Source: a virus
Direction: 5' to 3' (one strand)
IMG/VR virus record: IMGVR_UViG_3300023174_000486
Span: 1 to 30,307 of that record
DNA: 30,307 bases
The first letter of the stretch is position 1. Each line of letters starts with the position of its first letter. Position numbers and translations under genes: made by a program. Of this stretch, positions 5,416 to 14,315 are shown piece by piece. The notes beneath the pieces are model-generated. The model was given only the letters and a program-made list of their open reading frames with translations. It made no database searches and was not told where the DNA came from.

Positions 5416-7728
5416 GCCAGGAACAGCCAGGCCCTGCACAGCCCGCTCGTTTGCTATCTCTCCCGCCTGATTGGCCAGCGACCGAACGCCTGGGACGTTT
5501 CGCACCAACGGAGACTCAATGATTTTCTGGAACAGGTTGAAGAGCGCAGAGCTTGAGGCGGAATAGTTCACCGCATTCTTTGCGCCGGCCGGCTCCGAGT
5601 TGATGTCCGCCGCCACCTTGCCCGCCAAGTTGAAGCGCATCACGTCCTGAGGGTCAAAGAACACACGCAGGCGATCCGGCCCCAGGTTCCGCAGAGCTTG
5701 GGCGTAGCGCTCAGGAGCGAACACCTTGTCACCGGCCAGGTTCTCACCGAAGGCCGCGCGCTTCAGATGGTCCGCAATCTGTGCCCGCGCTTGGGCCAAG
5801 GCCTCGGGGCTGTTCTGCAGCACTTGACGCAAGTTGCGCAGATCCTCGGCTTTGCCGCCAAGGACATACTTGCGCACGAAGTCGTCGGGCGCTTCACCTT
5901 CCAATGCGGCCTTAAGGGCTGGCGTGTCCTCAATGGTCGAGAAGCGCGAGCGGGCAGCTTGCCGGGCCTGCTCGAATGCTTGGCGCGCGGCTTCGCCATC
6001 GCTCATGCGCTGGCCAGCGGTTGCTCCCTGTGCGCCACCGGCAGGCATGGCCATATCCGCCTCTGTGGCCAATGCAGAGCCAGAAGGCCTGGGCAATGCG
6101 CGTTGACCGCTGGGCAGAGCCTGCCGTCCGACTTCACGAAAAGCCACATCATCAATCCCGTTGTCGACCACGCCGGCCGCGCGCGCAGCCTCGGCAACAC
6201 CTGGCGCGCGCTGCGACCATTGCTCAGCCGCGAATGGCGTGTTATTCAGGTGGTCGCGGATCACGCCGATTGCTGATGCCTGGGGCGACTTCTGTGGAAA
6301 GCCGCGCTGTGCTGCCGACAAGATGCTGTCGATCTGCACCGCAGCGTCAACATTGAACGGAGACTTTCCAGATGCAATGTCGTTCATCATGCCGCGCACT
6401 TCGGCTGGCACGTATTGGCCCCACATCCCCTCATCCAGCGCCGCATTGACGGTCTGATTGAAGTGACCGCGGTCCAGCTCAGCGGCCCGGCCTGCATTCA
6501 TGCCGCGGGCGGCTGTGTAAAGCTCATCCACACCAGCCTTTACCGGCTCGTCGGCTTGGCGCAGTGCGTCCATGATCGGCGCCCCAGCTTCGCGCGCATT
6601 CACTGCGCCCTTAGCCCCTGCGGTATCAAAAAGATCCTGCAAGCGCTGGTTCTGGTTTGTGAAACGCGTAGCCAGCGGGTTGCTCGGCCCCTGTGGCGTG
6701 TTGATGACGATGCCAGACATATTGCGCTCTTGGGCGTAGCGCATGGGCTCGCGGGTCAGCTGGCCAAGTGTCGGTGCAGCGTCACCGGTCAGGCCCACGG
6801 CTTCAGCTTGCGCCTGGCGCAGAGCAGCAGCCGGGTCAATCTTGCCTCGATTGGTCAACGACTCGCCAATTTGGCGCTTGATGCTGTCAATGATGGCGGG
6901 CGGCATTTCCTCGGCCTTCATGCCCTGAGCTTGCAGCAGCCGATTGACCGCGACATCAAGATCAGCAGGCGACACGCCGCCGCGGCCGATCACCACAGGG
7001 CCGCCGCCCTGACCCTGAAACCGCTCCGAAACGCGCTGCAGGCCCTTACCAATAGCGTCACCAGCCTTTGCCGCCAGCGGCGTCATCACGGCTCCAGCCG
7101 CCGCGCCGGCGCCCGCTTGCTCGGCCTTGTCCGTCCAGAAGTTTTCCGTACTCCCAAGCACCGGCTGCAGCGCACCGCCCAGGGCGCCAGCTTTGGCGCC
7201 TGCGATGGCCAGAGCCTTCATGCCCGTGGCGCCCTTCATCAGCGCATTGCCGGGGATGATGTTCACCGGGTTTGCCACATTGCCAGTCAGGCGTGCGAGG
7301 TCGATGCCGTCACGGCCCGCTGCAGCCCGGTCAGCGCTATATTGAGAGTTGACCGATTCAACCATCCGATCAACTGGCGATGCTGCACTGGCTTGCTTGC
7401 CGGAGACCAGGCCAGATAGGTTTGGCGCATCAGGGCCTTCGAGCCGAGCAATGCCAGGTACGCCAACATCTGCCAGCCAGTTATTCAGACGATTGCCTGT
7501 GCGAACGATGCCATCAGGCAACACATGAACAAGCATTTGCGCGCCCGCGTCAATTGGGTCACGGAAACCCATCTTGATGCCGCCGATCACACCACCGGCC
7601 GAGGCATTACCAACCGGCCCAGCTGGTTGTTGCGGCGCCAAAAAGCGAGCCCATGGCCCGGCGGGCTGGTCCTGCTCGGAAGCCGGACTCCCAGACTGGT
7701 TCGCAAACTTTTCCCATGGTCCACTCAT
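5302..7728 (-). CDS. Large internal virion/DNA-ejection protein
   Basis: An 808-residue protein, the largest of the four internal-protein genes, in the place where podoviruses encode ejection proteins that leave the head with the DNA. The N-terminus carries two copies of a Gly-Pro-Trp-x-(K/R)-Phe motif (SGPWEKFANQ near residue 2 and AGPWARFLAP near 25), seen in phage ejection and tail-length-type proteins. Residues 45-95 contain Gly-rich hydrophobic segments. The remainder is largely helical and rich in Ala, Arg and Gln. I see no lytic transglycosylase or protease motif. The chosen ATG at 7728 overlaps the stop of the preceding gene (TGATG) and has GGGAG 8 nt upstream; an ATG at 7743 would add five residues. 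The function rests on position and composition. Confidence 0.8.
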   Translation of the reverse strand: MSGPWEKFANQSGSPASEQDQPAGPWARFLAPQQPAGPVGNASAGGVIGGIKMGFRDPIDAGAQMLVHVLPDGIVRTGNRLNNWLADVGVPGIARLEGPDAPNLSGLVSGKQASAASPVDRMVESVNSQYSADRAAAGRDGIDLARLTGNVANPVNIIPGNALMKGATGMKALAIAGAKAGALGGALQPVLGSTENFWTDKAEQAGAGAAAGAVMTPLAAKAGDAIGKGLQRVSERFQGQGGGPVVIGRGGVSPADLDVAVNRLLQAQGMKAEEMPPAIIDSIKRQIGESLTNRGKIDPAAALRQAQAEAVGLTGDAAPTLGQLTREPMRYAQERNMSGIVINTPQGPSNPLATRFTNQNQRLQDLFDTAGAKGAVNAREAGAPIMDALRQADEPVKAGVDELYTAARGMNAGRAAELDRGHFNQTVNAALDEGMWGQYVPAEVRGMMNDIASGKSPFNVDAAVQIDSILSAAQRGFPQKSPQASAIGVIRDHLNNTPFAAEQWSQRAPGVAEAARAAGVVDNGIDDVAFREVGRQALPSGQRALPRPSGSALATEADMAMPAGGAQGATAGQRMSDGEAARQAFEQARQAARSRFSTIEDTPALKAALEGEAPDDFVRKYVLGGKAEDLRNLRQVLQNSPEALAQARAQIADHLKRAAFGENLAGDKVFAPERYAQALRNLGPDRLRVFFDPQDVMRFNLAGKVAADINSEPAGAKNAVNYSASSSALFNLFQKIIESPLVRNVPGVRSLANQAGEIANERAVQGLAVPGSAVSQQPRELSPEAVRALQRLFAPAAVGAGAAAGSGV

Positions 7729-9164
7729 CACACTGGCTCCCATGAACCCTGGTCGGCAGGATTGCCGCCCTTAAACCTGAATCCATCAATGACTGCTCCG
7801 GGGGCTGGCGCATCCCAGCCGCCAGTAGCTCCACCTTGAGCGCCTGGCAAAGAGCTTCCAGATGTGTAGCGCTTACCAGCAGGCACTTCCGCCATCAGGC
7901 CGTCCACGGCAAGCTTTCGGTTTCGCGCCTTTTGCGCCAGGGTCGCCGGCTTGTCGCCAGGTTGCGGGAAATACTGCTTGGCCGCATTGGCAAACTCACT
8001 TGGCGCGATGGCTGCTCCAGACTCGCGCCGCAGCACCGCGTTGATGAAGTCGCGCTGGGCCTGCTCCACTTGCTGACTGGACTCGCTCAGCATCTTGTTG
8101 CCCACAAGGCCTGCCACGCCGCCAATCACTGGAATTTCGCCCGCAGCAACTTTGCTATTGACCGCTGCTGGCGAATACTTGCCAGCCATTGACGCAATCA
8201 CCTTGTCCGCCTCCATCATGCGAGAGCCGAACAAGTTGGCCTTTGCCTGGGCATCCGTCAAATCTTTGTCCTTGGCGCCCATCGGCTGCCCATCAGGCCC
8301 CAGCACGGGCCGCGCCGTGCCACCGCGAACATCGACAATCACACCGCGAGTCGGGTCATAAGTGCCCTTGGCTCCGGCTTCGGTCTCTGCCCTGGTCTTC
8401 GCTGCCGTAGCCCGCGAGCTATCCGCCGAAGCGTATGACTGCGCCGCGTTGGCCCGCTGAGCCCCTGCTTGTTCGCCCCTGAGCGCAATGGTGCTCTTCG
8501 CCATCGGATTGTTTGTGTCCAGCCCACCGCTGAACAGATCCAGCACGGCGCCGCTTGGGTCCGCGTGATAAAGCGGCTTTGCCTCAACTGCTGCCTGCGA
8601 ACGGCCAATGTCGGCCGCGGTGCGCGAGCCCGCCAGCACCTGATCGCCAAGATCCATGTTGCGGTACGCGCCCTGGGCCTTCGCCCAATCATCGATCTTC
8701 AGGTCGCCGGTATTCGTCACCACGGGCATGAACCGCATCAAGGCTTGCTTGACGGCTGAAACCTTGCCTGGATCAACATCGCCCATCAGTGGATTGCCGT
8801 CTTCCGTCGGGCCGGCCATTTCGATCTGCGGGGCTTGGCCTTTTGCAATCGACTCGCGGATCAGCCGCACCATGGGCAAATCCGTGTTTGAGGCAAGCGC
8901 TGCTTGCTCTTCGAACTGATCCGGCCGGCGCTGCAAGATGCTGGTTTCGTAGCGCTTGTGGTCAGCTTCGGCGCCGGCTTTGTTTGCCTGGGCGTTGTTC
9001 TGGTCGATCTGCGACAGCATCTGCGCGATGCGGCCTTGGTTCAGGTTCTCGGTGTCATAGCCCTGCTGGTAGGCCTGACCTTTTGTCAGTAGAGAACCGG
9101 CAAGCCGGGATAAGCCTGTGCTCATGCCCCCCAGAACGCCGGTATTGAAAGATGAGCGCGGCAT
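7728..9164 (-). CDS. Internal virion (DNA-ejection) protein
   Basis: A 478-residue protein, mostly helical, with Gln/Ala-rich stretches (about 45-75 and 225-260) that suggest coiled coils. It ends in a Gly/Pro-rich tail. The segment 'INAVLRRESGAAIAPSEFANA..YFPQPGD' (about 385-420) resembles a region common in podophage internal proteins. Its start has an AGGGGG-type ribosome site and lies 15 nt after the preceding gene; its stop overlaps the next start as TGATG. Membership of the ejection-protein set (the P22 gp7/gp20/gp16 position) is inferred from gene order and composition, because these proteins diverge quickly. Confidence 0.75.
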   Translation of the reverse strand: MPRSSFNTGVLGGMSTGLSRLAGSLLTKGQAYQQGYDTENLNQGRIAQMLSQIDQNNAQANKAGAEADHKRYETSILQRRPDQFEEQAALASNTDLPMVRLIRESIAKGQAPQIEMAGPTEDGNPLMGDVDPGKVSAVKQALMRFMPVVTNTGDLKIDDWAKAQGAYRNMDLGDQVLAGSRTAADIGRSQAAVEAKPLYHADPSGAVLDLFSGGLDTNNPMAKSTIALRGEQAGAQRANAAQSYASADSSRATAAKTRAETEAGAKGTYDPTRGVIVDVRGGTARPVLGPDGQPMGAKDKDLTDAQAKANLFGSRMMEADKVIASMAGKYSPAAVNSKVAAGEIPVIGGVAGLVGNKMLSESSQQVEQAQRDFINAVLRRESGAAIAPSEFANAAKQYFPQPGDKPATLAQKARNRKLAVDGLMAEVPAGKRYTSGSSLPGAQGGATGGWDAPAPGAVIDGFRFKGGNPADQGSWEPV

Positions 9165-9178
9165 GAATGCCCCCTTGT

Positions 9179-9859
9179 TTAGAAGCGAATGCGGGGGGCT
9201 GGATCGCCCAGGCGCACACCCTTCGGATTGATCGAATACGGGTCTGGCTTACTGCCTCCACCCATACCACCGGTGGCCGCCCACAGCCCGCCGATGGTGG
9301 ATGCGACCTTGCCAAGCTGGCCATACCATGGCGCTTCCACGGCTTGAGCATCCTGGCTGGCTGCTTGAGCCTGATTGCGGTTTGTGGACGCTGCGCTACC
9401 CAGCTGCTCGGTGAGGTCACTGCGGCGCATGCCTTCGGCGGTCATCAGTTGGCCGGGCGCGCGCACCTTCGCCAGCTCCCTGGCCACTGAGGTGAGCCGG
9501 TCGCCTTCGCTGATCGCGCGGTCTGCCTTAGCTTTGAGGTAGTCGCCTGAAACTTGGCCGGCATCGCCTGCGCCGTTGATGACCTGGGCTCCAGCGCCTT
9601 CTTGTGGAGTGCCTCCGCCGACATCCTTGAGCGCTTGAGCCAATGCCGATTGCTCTTGCGTGGCCACATCGGTCAGCCGCTTGGTGCCGTAGTTGCTACC
9701 CTCGGCCAAGACTTGCTTTGTGGCGCGGTCTTGGTTCTGTGCGGTCTTCTCCATCGCGCGGTTCATGATGTCGCGCCGCTCGCTATTTGCGTTTCGCTGG
9801 CCGACGACATCAGCCGCAGTGCCGGCCGCCATCAAAAGGTAAGGTGCGTATGCGGCCAT
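9179..9859 (-). CDS. Internal virion protein
   Basis: A 226-residue protein. Residues 1-20 (AAYAPYLLMAAGTAADVVG) are small and hydrophobic. A long Gln/Arg/Ala-rich helix covers 20-160, and the C-terminal 60 residues are Gly/Pro-rich. The length, hydrophobic N-terminus and long helix recall small podovirus ejection proteins such as P22 gp7 or T7 gp14, but I recognise no specific family. The ATG at 9859 was chosen because it follows the upstream stop in a TAATCATG junction with AGGA about 9 nt upstream. Longer in-frame starts would run back into the previous gene. Confidence 0.75.
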   Translation of the reverse strand: MAAYAPYLLMAAGTAADVVGQRNANSERRDIMNRAMEKTAQNQDRATKQVLAEGSNYGTKRLTDVATQEQSALAQALKDVGGGTPQEGAGAQVINGAGDAGQVSGDYLKAKADRAISEGDRLTSVARELAKVRAPGQLMTAEGMRRSDLTEQLGSAASTNRNQAQAASQDAQAVEAPWYGQLGKVASTIGGLWAATGGMGGGSKPDPYSINPKGVRLGDPAPRIRF

Positions 9860-9861
9860 GA

Positions 9862-10632
9862 TTAGATCCTGCCGTTGTAGACGGAGCCAGAAGCGCCAGT
9901 ATTCGGCGTGCTGCGTCCGCGGTTGTAGTTCTTCCACCAGTCGCCGGCCGCCTGCGCGCCCTGGCTGGCCTGGTTCTTTGTGTAGAGCAAGCCGGCGTTG
10001 CCGAACAAGTCACCCAAGGCGGTGCCCTGGGCCTGTGCGGTGGCGCGGTCGCTGTTCACCTTCATTTGGTTCATAGCTGAACTGAGCGCGCTGCCTTCAT
10101 CCATGCCGGCGTCAATCGACTGGAGCAGCCCCAAGCGGGTCTGTTCGTCGTTGCCCATCATGTCGGCCTTGGTGGCGTCGGCCTTGGCGCCAAGGTCAAG
10201 GAGACCTTGTTTGTAGGTGCGGTCGAGCAAGGCATTCTGATCAATGTCGACGCTTCCGCCCTGCAGGCCATTGGCAAACAGGGCGAACTTGTTGTTGCGT
10301 GTGGCGCTTGTCTTTTGCTCGTCAAACCCGCGCTTGCCAGCGGTAAAGGCGTTATCGCGAACCTGGCTGTAGAGCTGGTCGCGCGCTGCCTTGTTGGCTG
10401 CGGCCTCATCGGCGCCGGTTGTGTCGCCGCCAGCTGATCCGCCCAAGCTGGCGGCGACCTCGCCGCCGACATTGTTCAAGAAGCCCGGGCGACCTGCTGT
10501 CGAAAATGCAGCCGGGCCAGCAGTTGACACACCGAACATCGCATTCAGCCGCGAACGTGCCGCAGCCTTCTTGCGCTCGATTTCGTCTTGTCTCGCCTGA
10601 TACCCACCGTCTCCACCGCCACCGCCGCCCAT
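9862..10632 (-). CDS. Internal virion protein with polyglycine N-terminus
   Basis: A 256-residue protein, rich in Gly, Ala, Asn and Gln and predicted to be mainly helical after a flexible start. Residues 2-7 are six consecutive glycines. Residues 85-215 are a Lys/Arg/Gln-rich helical region (SQVRDNAFTAGKRGFDEQ onwards). The C-terminus is Asn/Gly-rich. The start at 10632 is backed by GAGGTG 5-6 nt upstream; a TTG ten codons earlier has poorer support. It is the first of four adjacent internal-protein genes. The virion role is inferred from position between the tail genes and the other ejection proteins. Confidence 0.7.
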   Translation of the reverse strand: MGGGGGGDGGYQARQDEIERKKAAARSRLNAMFGVSTAGPAAFSTAGRPGFLNNVGGEVAASLGGSAGGDTTGADEAAANKAARDQLYSQVRDNAFTAGKRGFDEQKTSATRNNKFALFANGLQGGSVDIDQNALLDRTYKQGLLDLGAKADATKADMMGNDEQTRLGLLQSIDAGMDEGSALSSAMNQMKVNSDRATAQAQGTALGDLFGNAGLLYTKNQASQGAQAAGDWWKNYNRGRSTPNTGASGSVYNGRI

Positions 10633-10710
10633 AGGCACCTCACTTTCATTTCTTGAGGCCAAGTCTCAGCGTTTGGCGGGGAGGTTTTCTCCACGAATGG
10701 CAGGATGGTT

Positions 10711-10735
10711 CCAATACCTGTCGGCAAGGTATGGG
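10711..10735 (-). other. Hairpin after SGNH gene
   Basis: CCAATACCT (10711-10719) pairs with AGGTATGG (10727-10734) around a short loop, with one bulge or mismatch. It lies directly after the stop of the SGNH gene and before the internal-protein genes. No T-run follows on the - strand, so it is more likely an RNA-stability element or attenuator than an efficient terminator. The rest of the 105-nt gap shows nothing clear. Confidence 0.4.
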
Positions 10736-10737
10736 AA

Positions 10738-12270
10738 TTAGGTGAGCATTTCGCCTTGCGAAGACAAGAGGAAGCCCATCTCAAGCACGGTGAACTTCGC
10801 GACGACGCCAGATGGCGAGCCAACGGTGTCGGGCCGCATCGAGAAGGTTGCGGTGATCGTTGTGGCAGCCGGGTCAACGACCGGAATGCAAGGCGTCTCA
10901 AAGAAGAACTCCCGGCCCTGCCCTGCCGCTTCGTCGTGCGTGTTGACCTCGCGGAAACTGGTGGATACGGTGCCACCGCCCAGGGCGCAGTCCAACTGCA
11001 GCATCGACACATTGACGGTTTGATCGACACGGACGCGAGCGACAGAACGAACAAAGGTGTCGGGCGCCCAGGTGGGTGGGAAGGTGTAGACCTGAACAAC
11101 TGTTGCTTGTGTGCTTGAGACGTTCGATGCGCCTGGGATCGACAGATCGAATTTGAGCGCACCGGACGATTCCCGAGATGTAGCCAGCGTCACACCGGCT
11201 TGCGCGGTGATCGTGGTGGCGTCAGGAACAACGGAGCCGCCCACCAGATTGTTGGCCGTACCGCCAGAGCCCGACAGCAGAACATTCGGCCCGATCATGA
11301 GCTGCGCCAGGCTAGTCGCAGTGCCAAAGGCCGGGCGGCACTGCTCCAAGACACCCGCCGCGATCTGGTAGCGCTTCTCGCCATTCGGATGCACACCGTC
11401 CGTCCAGCCTGCGAGCGGACGGCGAGGAAAGGAGCCGTTGGACTTGTCGATATAGAGCGACCCGGGATCGATGCCAATCGCAGTGGGGAAACGCTGGCCA
11501 ACAGAGAGCGTGTAGGCCACGGCGTCATCGTATGCAGCGGCGCGGGCCGCCGACAGGCTATCGCTAGGCAATGGGGCAGCGAAGACAGGCTTCGCCCCCG
11601 CGCTCACGCACATTTGCGCTGCGGCGTCGATCACATTGCGCATCTCTTGAATGCTGGTCGTGCCAACTGTGTCGTTGTCCAGCAAGTGCAGCGCGACAAC
11701 AGCGGGGCGGTGATATGCAAGCAGCGCGGGCAGCGCGGCCAGAATTTCAGAACCCAGCGCCCCGCCATGGCCATGACCTGGCAGCAGGTCAAGCGGGCCG
11801 CCCAGCATCTGGTTGACGGCGCCAAAGATGCCCAAGCCAGCCCGATGCTGAGCCGCCCAAAGGGTTGGGGCTGTTACCTTCGAGACGCCGGCTGAAGCAC
11901 GCATGAGCCGCGGCAAGCGGCGGTCAATCGTGACCAAATCGGTCGCGATGGCCGTGATTTTGGCAACCCAGAACTGCTGGTTGCACAACCCAAACGCAAG
12001 GTAGTCATTGACTGCAGCACCGAGCGCAGTCACACCGCCAGCCACCAGTTGAATCTGGTTTTGGCCCGCTTTGATGGGCGTTGCCGTAATCGAAGAGGTG
12101 TAAGCGGCGACAGCACGCAGGGACTGGCCGGCAATGCTGGTACCGACAATCAGCCCCGTCTTGCGGCTTGAGCCATTCCCATACCCTGACACCAGGGAAG
12201 CCAAAAGGCTATTTGCCGGCTGATCCGGCGATTCAATCCACTGCCCACCAGCGCCTACATAGCCAGCCAT
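10738..12270 (-). CDS. SGNH/GDSL-type hydrolase tail protein
   Basis: A 510-residue protein with an SGNH-hydrolase core. The nucleophile block is LIVGTSIAGQSL with S45; it reads G-T-S rather than G-D-S. The Asn block is LHLLDND (N199), and the Asp-His block is WTDGVHPNG (D291, H294). About 75 residues rich in beta structure appear inserted between blocks I and II (roughly 60-135). Residues 320-510 look like a beta-rich C-terminal domain (TATFSMRPDTVGSPSG). Phage SGNH proteins usually deacetylate host surface polysaccharide, so this is probably a tailspike or receptor-processing enzyme rather than a housekeeping esterase. It lies between the nozzle/GNAT genes and the internal proteins, about 5.6 kb from the other fibre gene. 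Motifs are visible; the substrate is inferred. Confidence 0.8.
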   Translation of the reverse strand: MAGYVGAGGQWIESPDQPANSLLASLVSGYGNGSSRKTGLIVGTSIAGQSLRAVAAYTSSITATPIKAGQNQIQLVAGGVTALGAAVNDYLAFGLCNQQFWVAKITAIATDLVTIDRRLPRLMRASAGVSKVTAPTLWAAQHRAGLGIFGAVNQMLGGPLDLLPGHGHGGALGSEILAALPALLAYHRPAVVALHLLDNDTVGTTSIQEMRNVIDAAAQMCVSAGAKPVFAAPLPSDSLSAARAAAYDDAVAYTLSVGQRFPTAIGIDPGSLYIDKSNGSFPRRPLAGWTDGVHPNGEKRYQIAAGVLEQCRPAFGTATSLAQLMIGPNVLLSGSGGTANNLVGGSVVPDATTITAQAGVTLATSRESSGALKFDLSIPGASNVSSTQATVVQVYTFPPTWAPDTFVRSVARVRVDQTVNVSMLQLDCALGGGTVSTSFREVNTHDEAAGQGREFFFETPCIPVVDPAATTITATFSMRPDTVGSPSGVVAKFTVLEMGFLLSSQGEMLT

Positions 12271-12273
12271 ACC

Positions 12274-12762
12274 CTACCCCTTCACCGGGCCGACGATGGC
12301 CCATTGCTGAATGTGTTGTCCGTCTCGGCCTGCTGCCAGGCGAGTTCCTTCGAACTCAAACCCAAGCGCCTGCACAAGCTTTTTCGCATCGCCCCAGCTT
12401 TCCAGCACATGGGCTTCAAGCCGATGCCGATGGCTGCTATTTGCTGGGTCGAGTGCATTGCCAATCACTGTGCGCGTGTGTCGAATGAGTTTTCGCCACG
12501 TTTCAAGCGGCAGGCCGTCGCGCAACACCAGCCACATCACGCCCGTCCAGTCGTTGGGGAGCGAAACGCCGCCGATGGCCAGTGCCTGGCCGCTGTCATC
12601 CACCAGCGCCCAGGCTGGGCCGTAGCTCTGCCAGCGGTTCACTGCAAATGCTTCATCGCTGATGTCTCCCAGCAGCGCTTGGACGCACATCCGATCAAGC
12701 GGGCGCATCGCTGCCACCACGTCCAGCGCATGCGCAAGGCTCAACTCTTCAAACCGCGCCAT
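12274..12762 (-). CDS. GNAT-fold phage virion protein (T7 gp13-like)
   Basis: A 162-residue protein with the layout of an acetyltransferase-like fold: an N-terminal 'FEELSLAHALDVVAAMRPLD' helix, a beta strand with G-x-G-G-V near 63-68, and the late 'LGFEFEGTRLAA' block (about 134-145), which matches the closing strand of GNAT proteins. Podophages carry such proteins as T7 gp13/DUF2833-like virion or assembly factors, often without a working acetyl-CoA site. The R/Q-x-x-G-x-A loop is not clearly present, so catalysis is doubtful. The start overlaps the nozzle stop as TGATG, and the stop lies 3 nt before the SGNH gene. Confidence 0.7.
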   Translation of the reverse strand: MARFEELSLAHALDVVAAMRPLDRMCVQALLGDISDEAFAVNRWQSYGPAWALVDDSGQALAIGGVSLPNDWTGVMWLVLRDGLPLETWRKLIRHTRTVIGNALDPANSSHRHRLEAHVLESWGDAKKLVQALGFEFEGTRLAAGRDGQHIQQWAIVGPVKG

Positions 12763-14270
12763 CAGCCGATAGCCCCAAGCACGTAGTAGTAGAAGGTGGC
12801 CTGAGACATTTCGAAGGCCTCATCCGCTTCATGCCGGAACACAGGAGCCAATGCAGTCGCGCATATTTCCAGCGGGACGACATCGCCCGGGCGGGTGTCA
12901 CCGGTCACCAACTGCGGAATGGTTTCCTTACCTTGGTCGCGCGGGTCGTACTTGAAGGCGATGGTGGCCGAGCCCTCCATCACGTAATCCGCTCCAGTGA
13001 ACTGCTTCAAGATGCCAGGAGACTTGGCGTCTTGGAAGGCCATCTGCACTTCAACGGGCACGCTTGTGCCGTTGTCGGTGTAGGTGTCGGCGTCAACCGT
13101 GTAGAGCTGGGTGGCCGTGCGCAAATAGACCGTGCCGCCGAGCGTGGTCAAGCCGGTGACGCGCACAGGCAGCGTGTAATCCGACCAGCATGCGACCTTC
13201 GAGGTGCGGCTGTAGGAATAGGCCCACACCTTGGATGTGGTTCCGTTGTCAAAAATGCACCAATACTGGCCAAGCTGCGGAATCCAGACGCCGAAAGGAT
13301 CAATGCGCGTTGAAGGCGCGATGGTGTTCGAGGTCTTGATGTCAGCAACGACCAGCGGATCAATCGGCACACCAATGTCTATGTCGTCGATCCGGTCGGT
13401 GCTCTGGGTCACGGTCATCGACCGGAAGCCATAGTGGCTTAAGAAGCCCAAGTCAGAGGCCCATGCCGCCTGCGACTGGGGGAAGGAACAGCCGACGCCA
13501 GCAATCCGCTTCTTGATGCTGTTTGCGCTGGGGTCTGTGGCCACATTCCATATCTGCGCACCCTCAGGATAGAAGGCCACCAGCGAATCTTGGAAGGTGC
13601 CAACTGCGGTGCACGGCTCTTTGGTGTCCTGCTGCAAGCCAGTCGGCAGAAATCCGGCATCGCTGGCTGTGGTCCAGTCGCGCGCGGCACCCACGGCGCA
13701 ATAGCGCACCGTTTCACCGTTGATCGCAAAAACCCGGCCGGCAGCCTTGGTCACCGATGCGCTGTGCGGGCAGTTGGCGTCAGTGATCAGCGTGTTTGGA
13801 TTGGTATCTAGGTAGTGATGCTTGGTGCGGTAGTAGACGATGGCCGGAGGAGCCGACGAATAGGTGACCTTGTACCGCGCCACCACGTAGGGATAGCCCT
13901 GAAAAATGTCGGCCCAGTTGACGCCCAGGAACTCGACCGAGGCGTCAACCACCACGGGAGAATCCAGCTGGTACTGGGTCATGAGGGGGAGAGATCCACC
14001 GCCACCGCCTGGCACTGAAATGCCGCTGGGAATGTCGATGGTCGTGCCGCGGCTGGTGAAGACCGCAAGCTGGCCGTTCACCGTCTCCAGGCCGTAGGAG
14101 TTGGCCAGGTTGAAGTCGGCTTGCAGCTTCAGGCAAGGCCGCTTCTTGATTCGCTTGCCGAGCGTGATGTAGGCATTGCGCAGAATCCAGAGGCGCGAAG
14201 CCTCCTGCACATTGATTGGCAGGCGACGGTCTAGGCCGCCGCTGAAGTCGTTGTATGTGATGCTGGGCAT
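12762..14270 (-). CDS. Tail hub/nozzle, packaged-DNA stabilisation protein
   Basis: A 502-residue protein starting 'YNDFSGGLDRRLPINV', the usual opening of podophage nozzle proteins (T7 gp12 / P22 gp10 type) that plug the portal and keep DNA in the capsid. The body is all-beta with repeated aromatic/Gly strands: 'RVFAINGETVRYCAVGAARDW' (cut short here), 'VGTFQDSLVAFYPEGAQIW', 'GFLSHYGFRSMTV' and 'VWIPQLGQYWCIF'. These look like blades of a beta-propeller. It follows the adaptor gene after 45 nt and overlaps the next gene as TGATG, giving the podovirus order coat, adaptor, nozzle. The family assignment is by motif and position; exact kinship to gp10 or gp12 is not certain. Confidence 0.85.
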   Translation of the reverse strand: MPSITYNDFSGGLDRRLPINVQEASRLWILRNAYITLGKRIKKRPCLKLQADFNLANSYGLETVNGQLAVFTSRGTTIDIPSGISVPGGGGGSLPLMTQYQLDSPVVVDASVEFLGVNWADIFQGYPYVVARYKVTYSSAPPAIVYYRTKHHYLDTNPNTLITDANCPHSASVTKAAGRVFAINGETVRYCAVGAARDWTTASDAGFLPTGLQQDTKEPCTAVGTFQDSLVAFYPEGAQIWNVATDPSANSIKKRIAGVGCSFPQSQAAWASDLGFLSHYGFRSMTVTQSTDRIDDIDIGVPIDPLVVADIKTSNTIAPSTRIDPFGVWIPQLGQYWCIFDNGTTSKVWAYSYSRTSKVACWSDYTLPVRVTGLTTLGGTVYLRTATQLYTVDADTYTDNGTSVPVEVQMAFQDAKSPGILKQFTGADYVMEGSATIAFKYDPRDQGKETIPQLVTGDTRPGDVVPLEICATALAPVFRHEADEAFEMSQATFYYYVLGAIG

Positions 14271-14315
14271 ACCAGCACTTTGACCCGCGCCGAGGCGGGA
14301 AAGTTCACAGGATTA

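Noticed and set aside
6415-7419. A 334-codon open frame on the + strand
   Set aside because: It is antisense to the ejection-protein gene and its composition is that of reversed Ala/Arg-rich coding.
12274-12762. A functional acetyltransferase acting with the SGNH esterase as a polysaccharide acetylation system
   Set aside because: The protein fits the GNAT-fold virion family, but the acetyl-CoA-binding loop is not clear. Adjacency alone is not enough.
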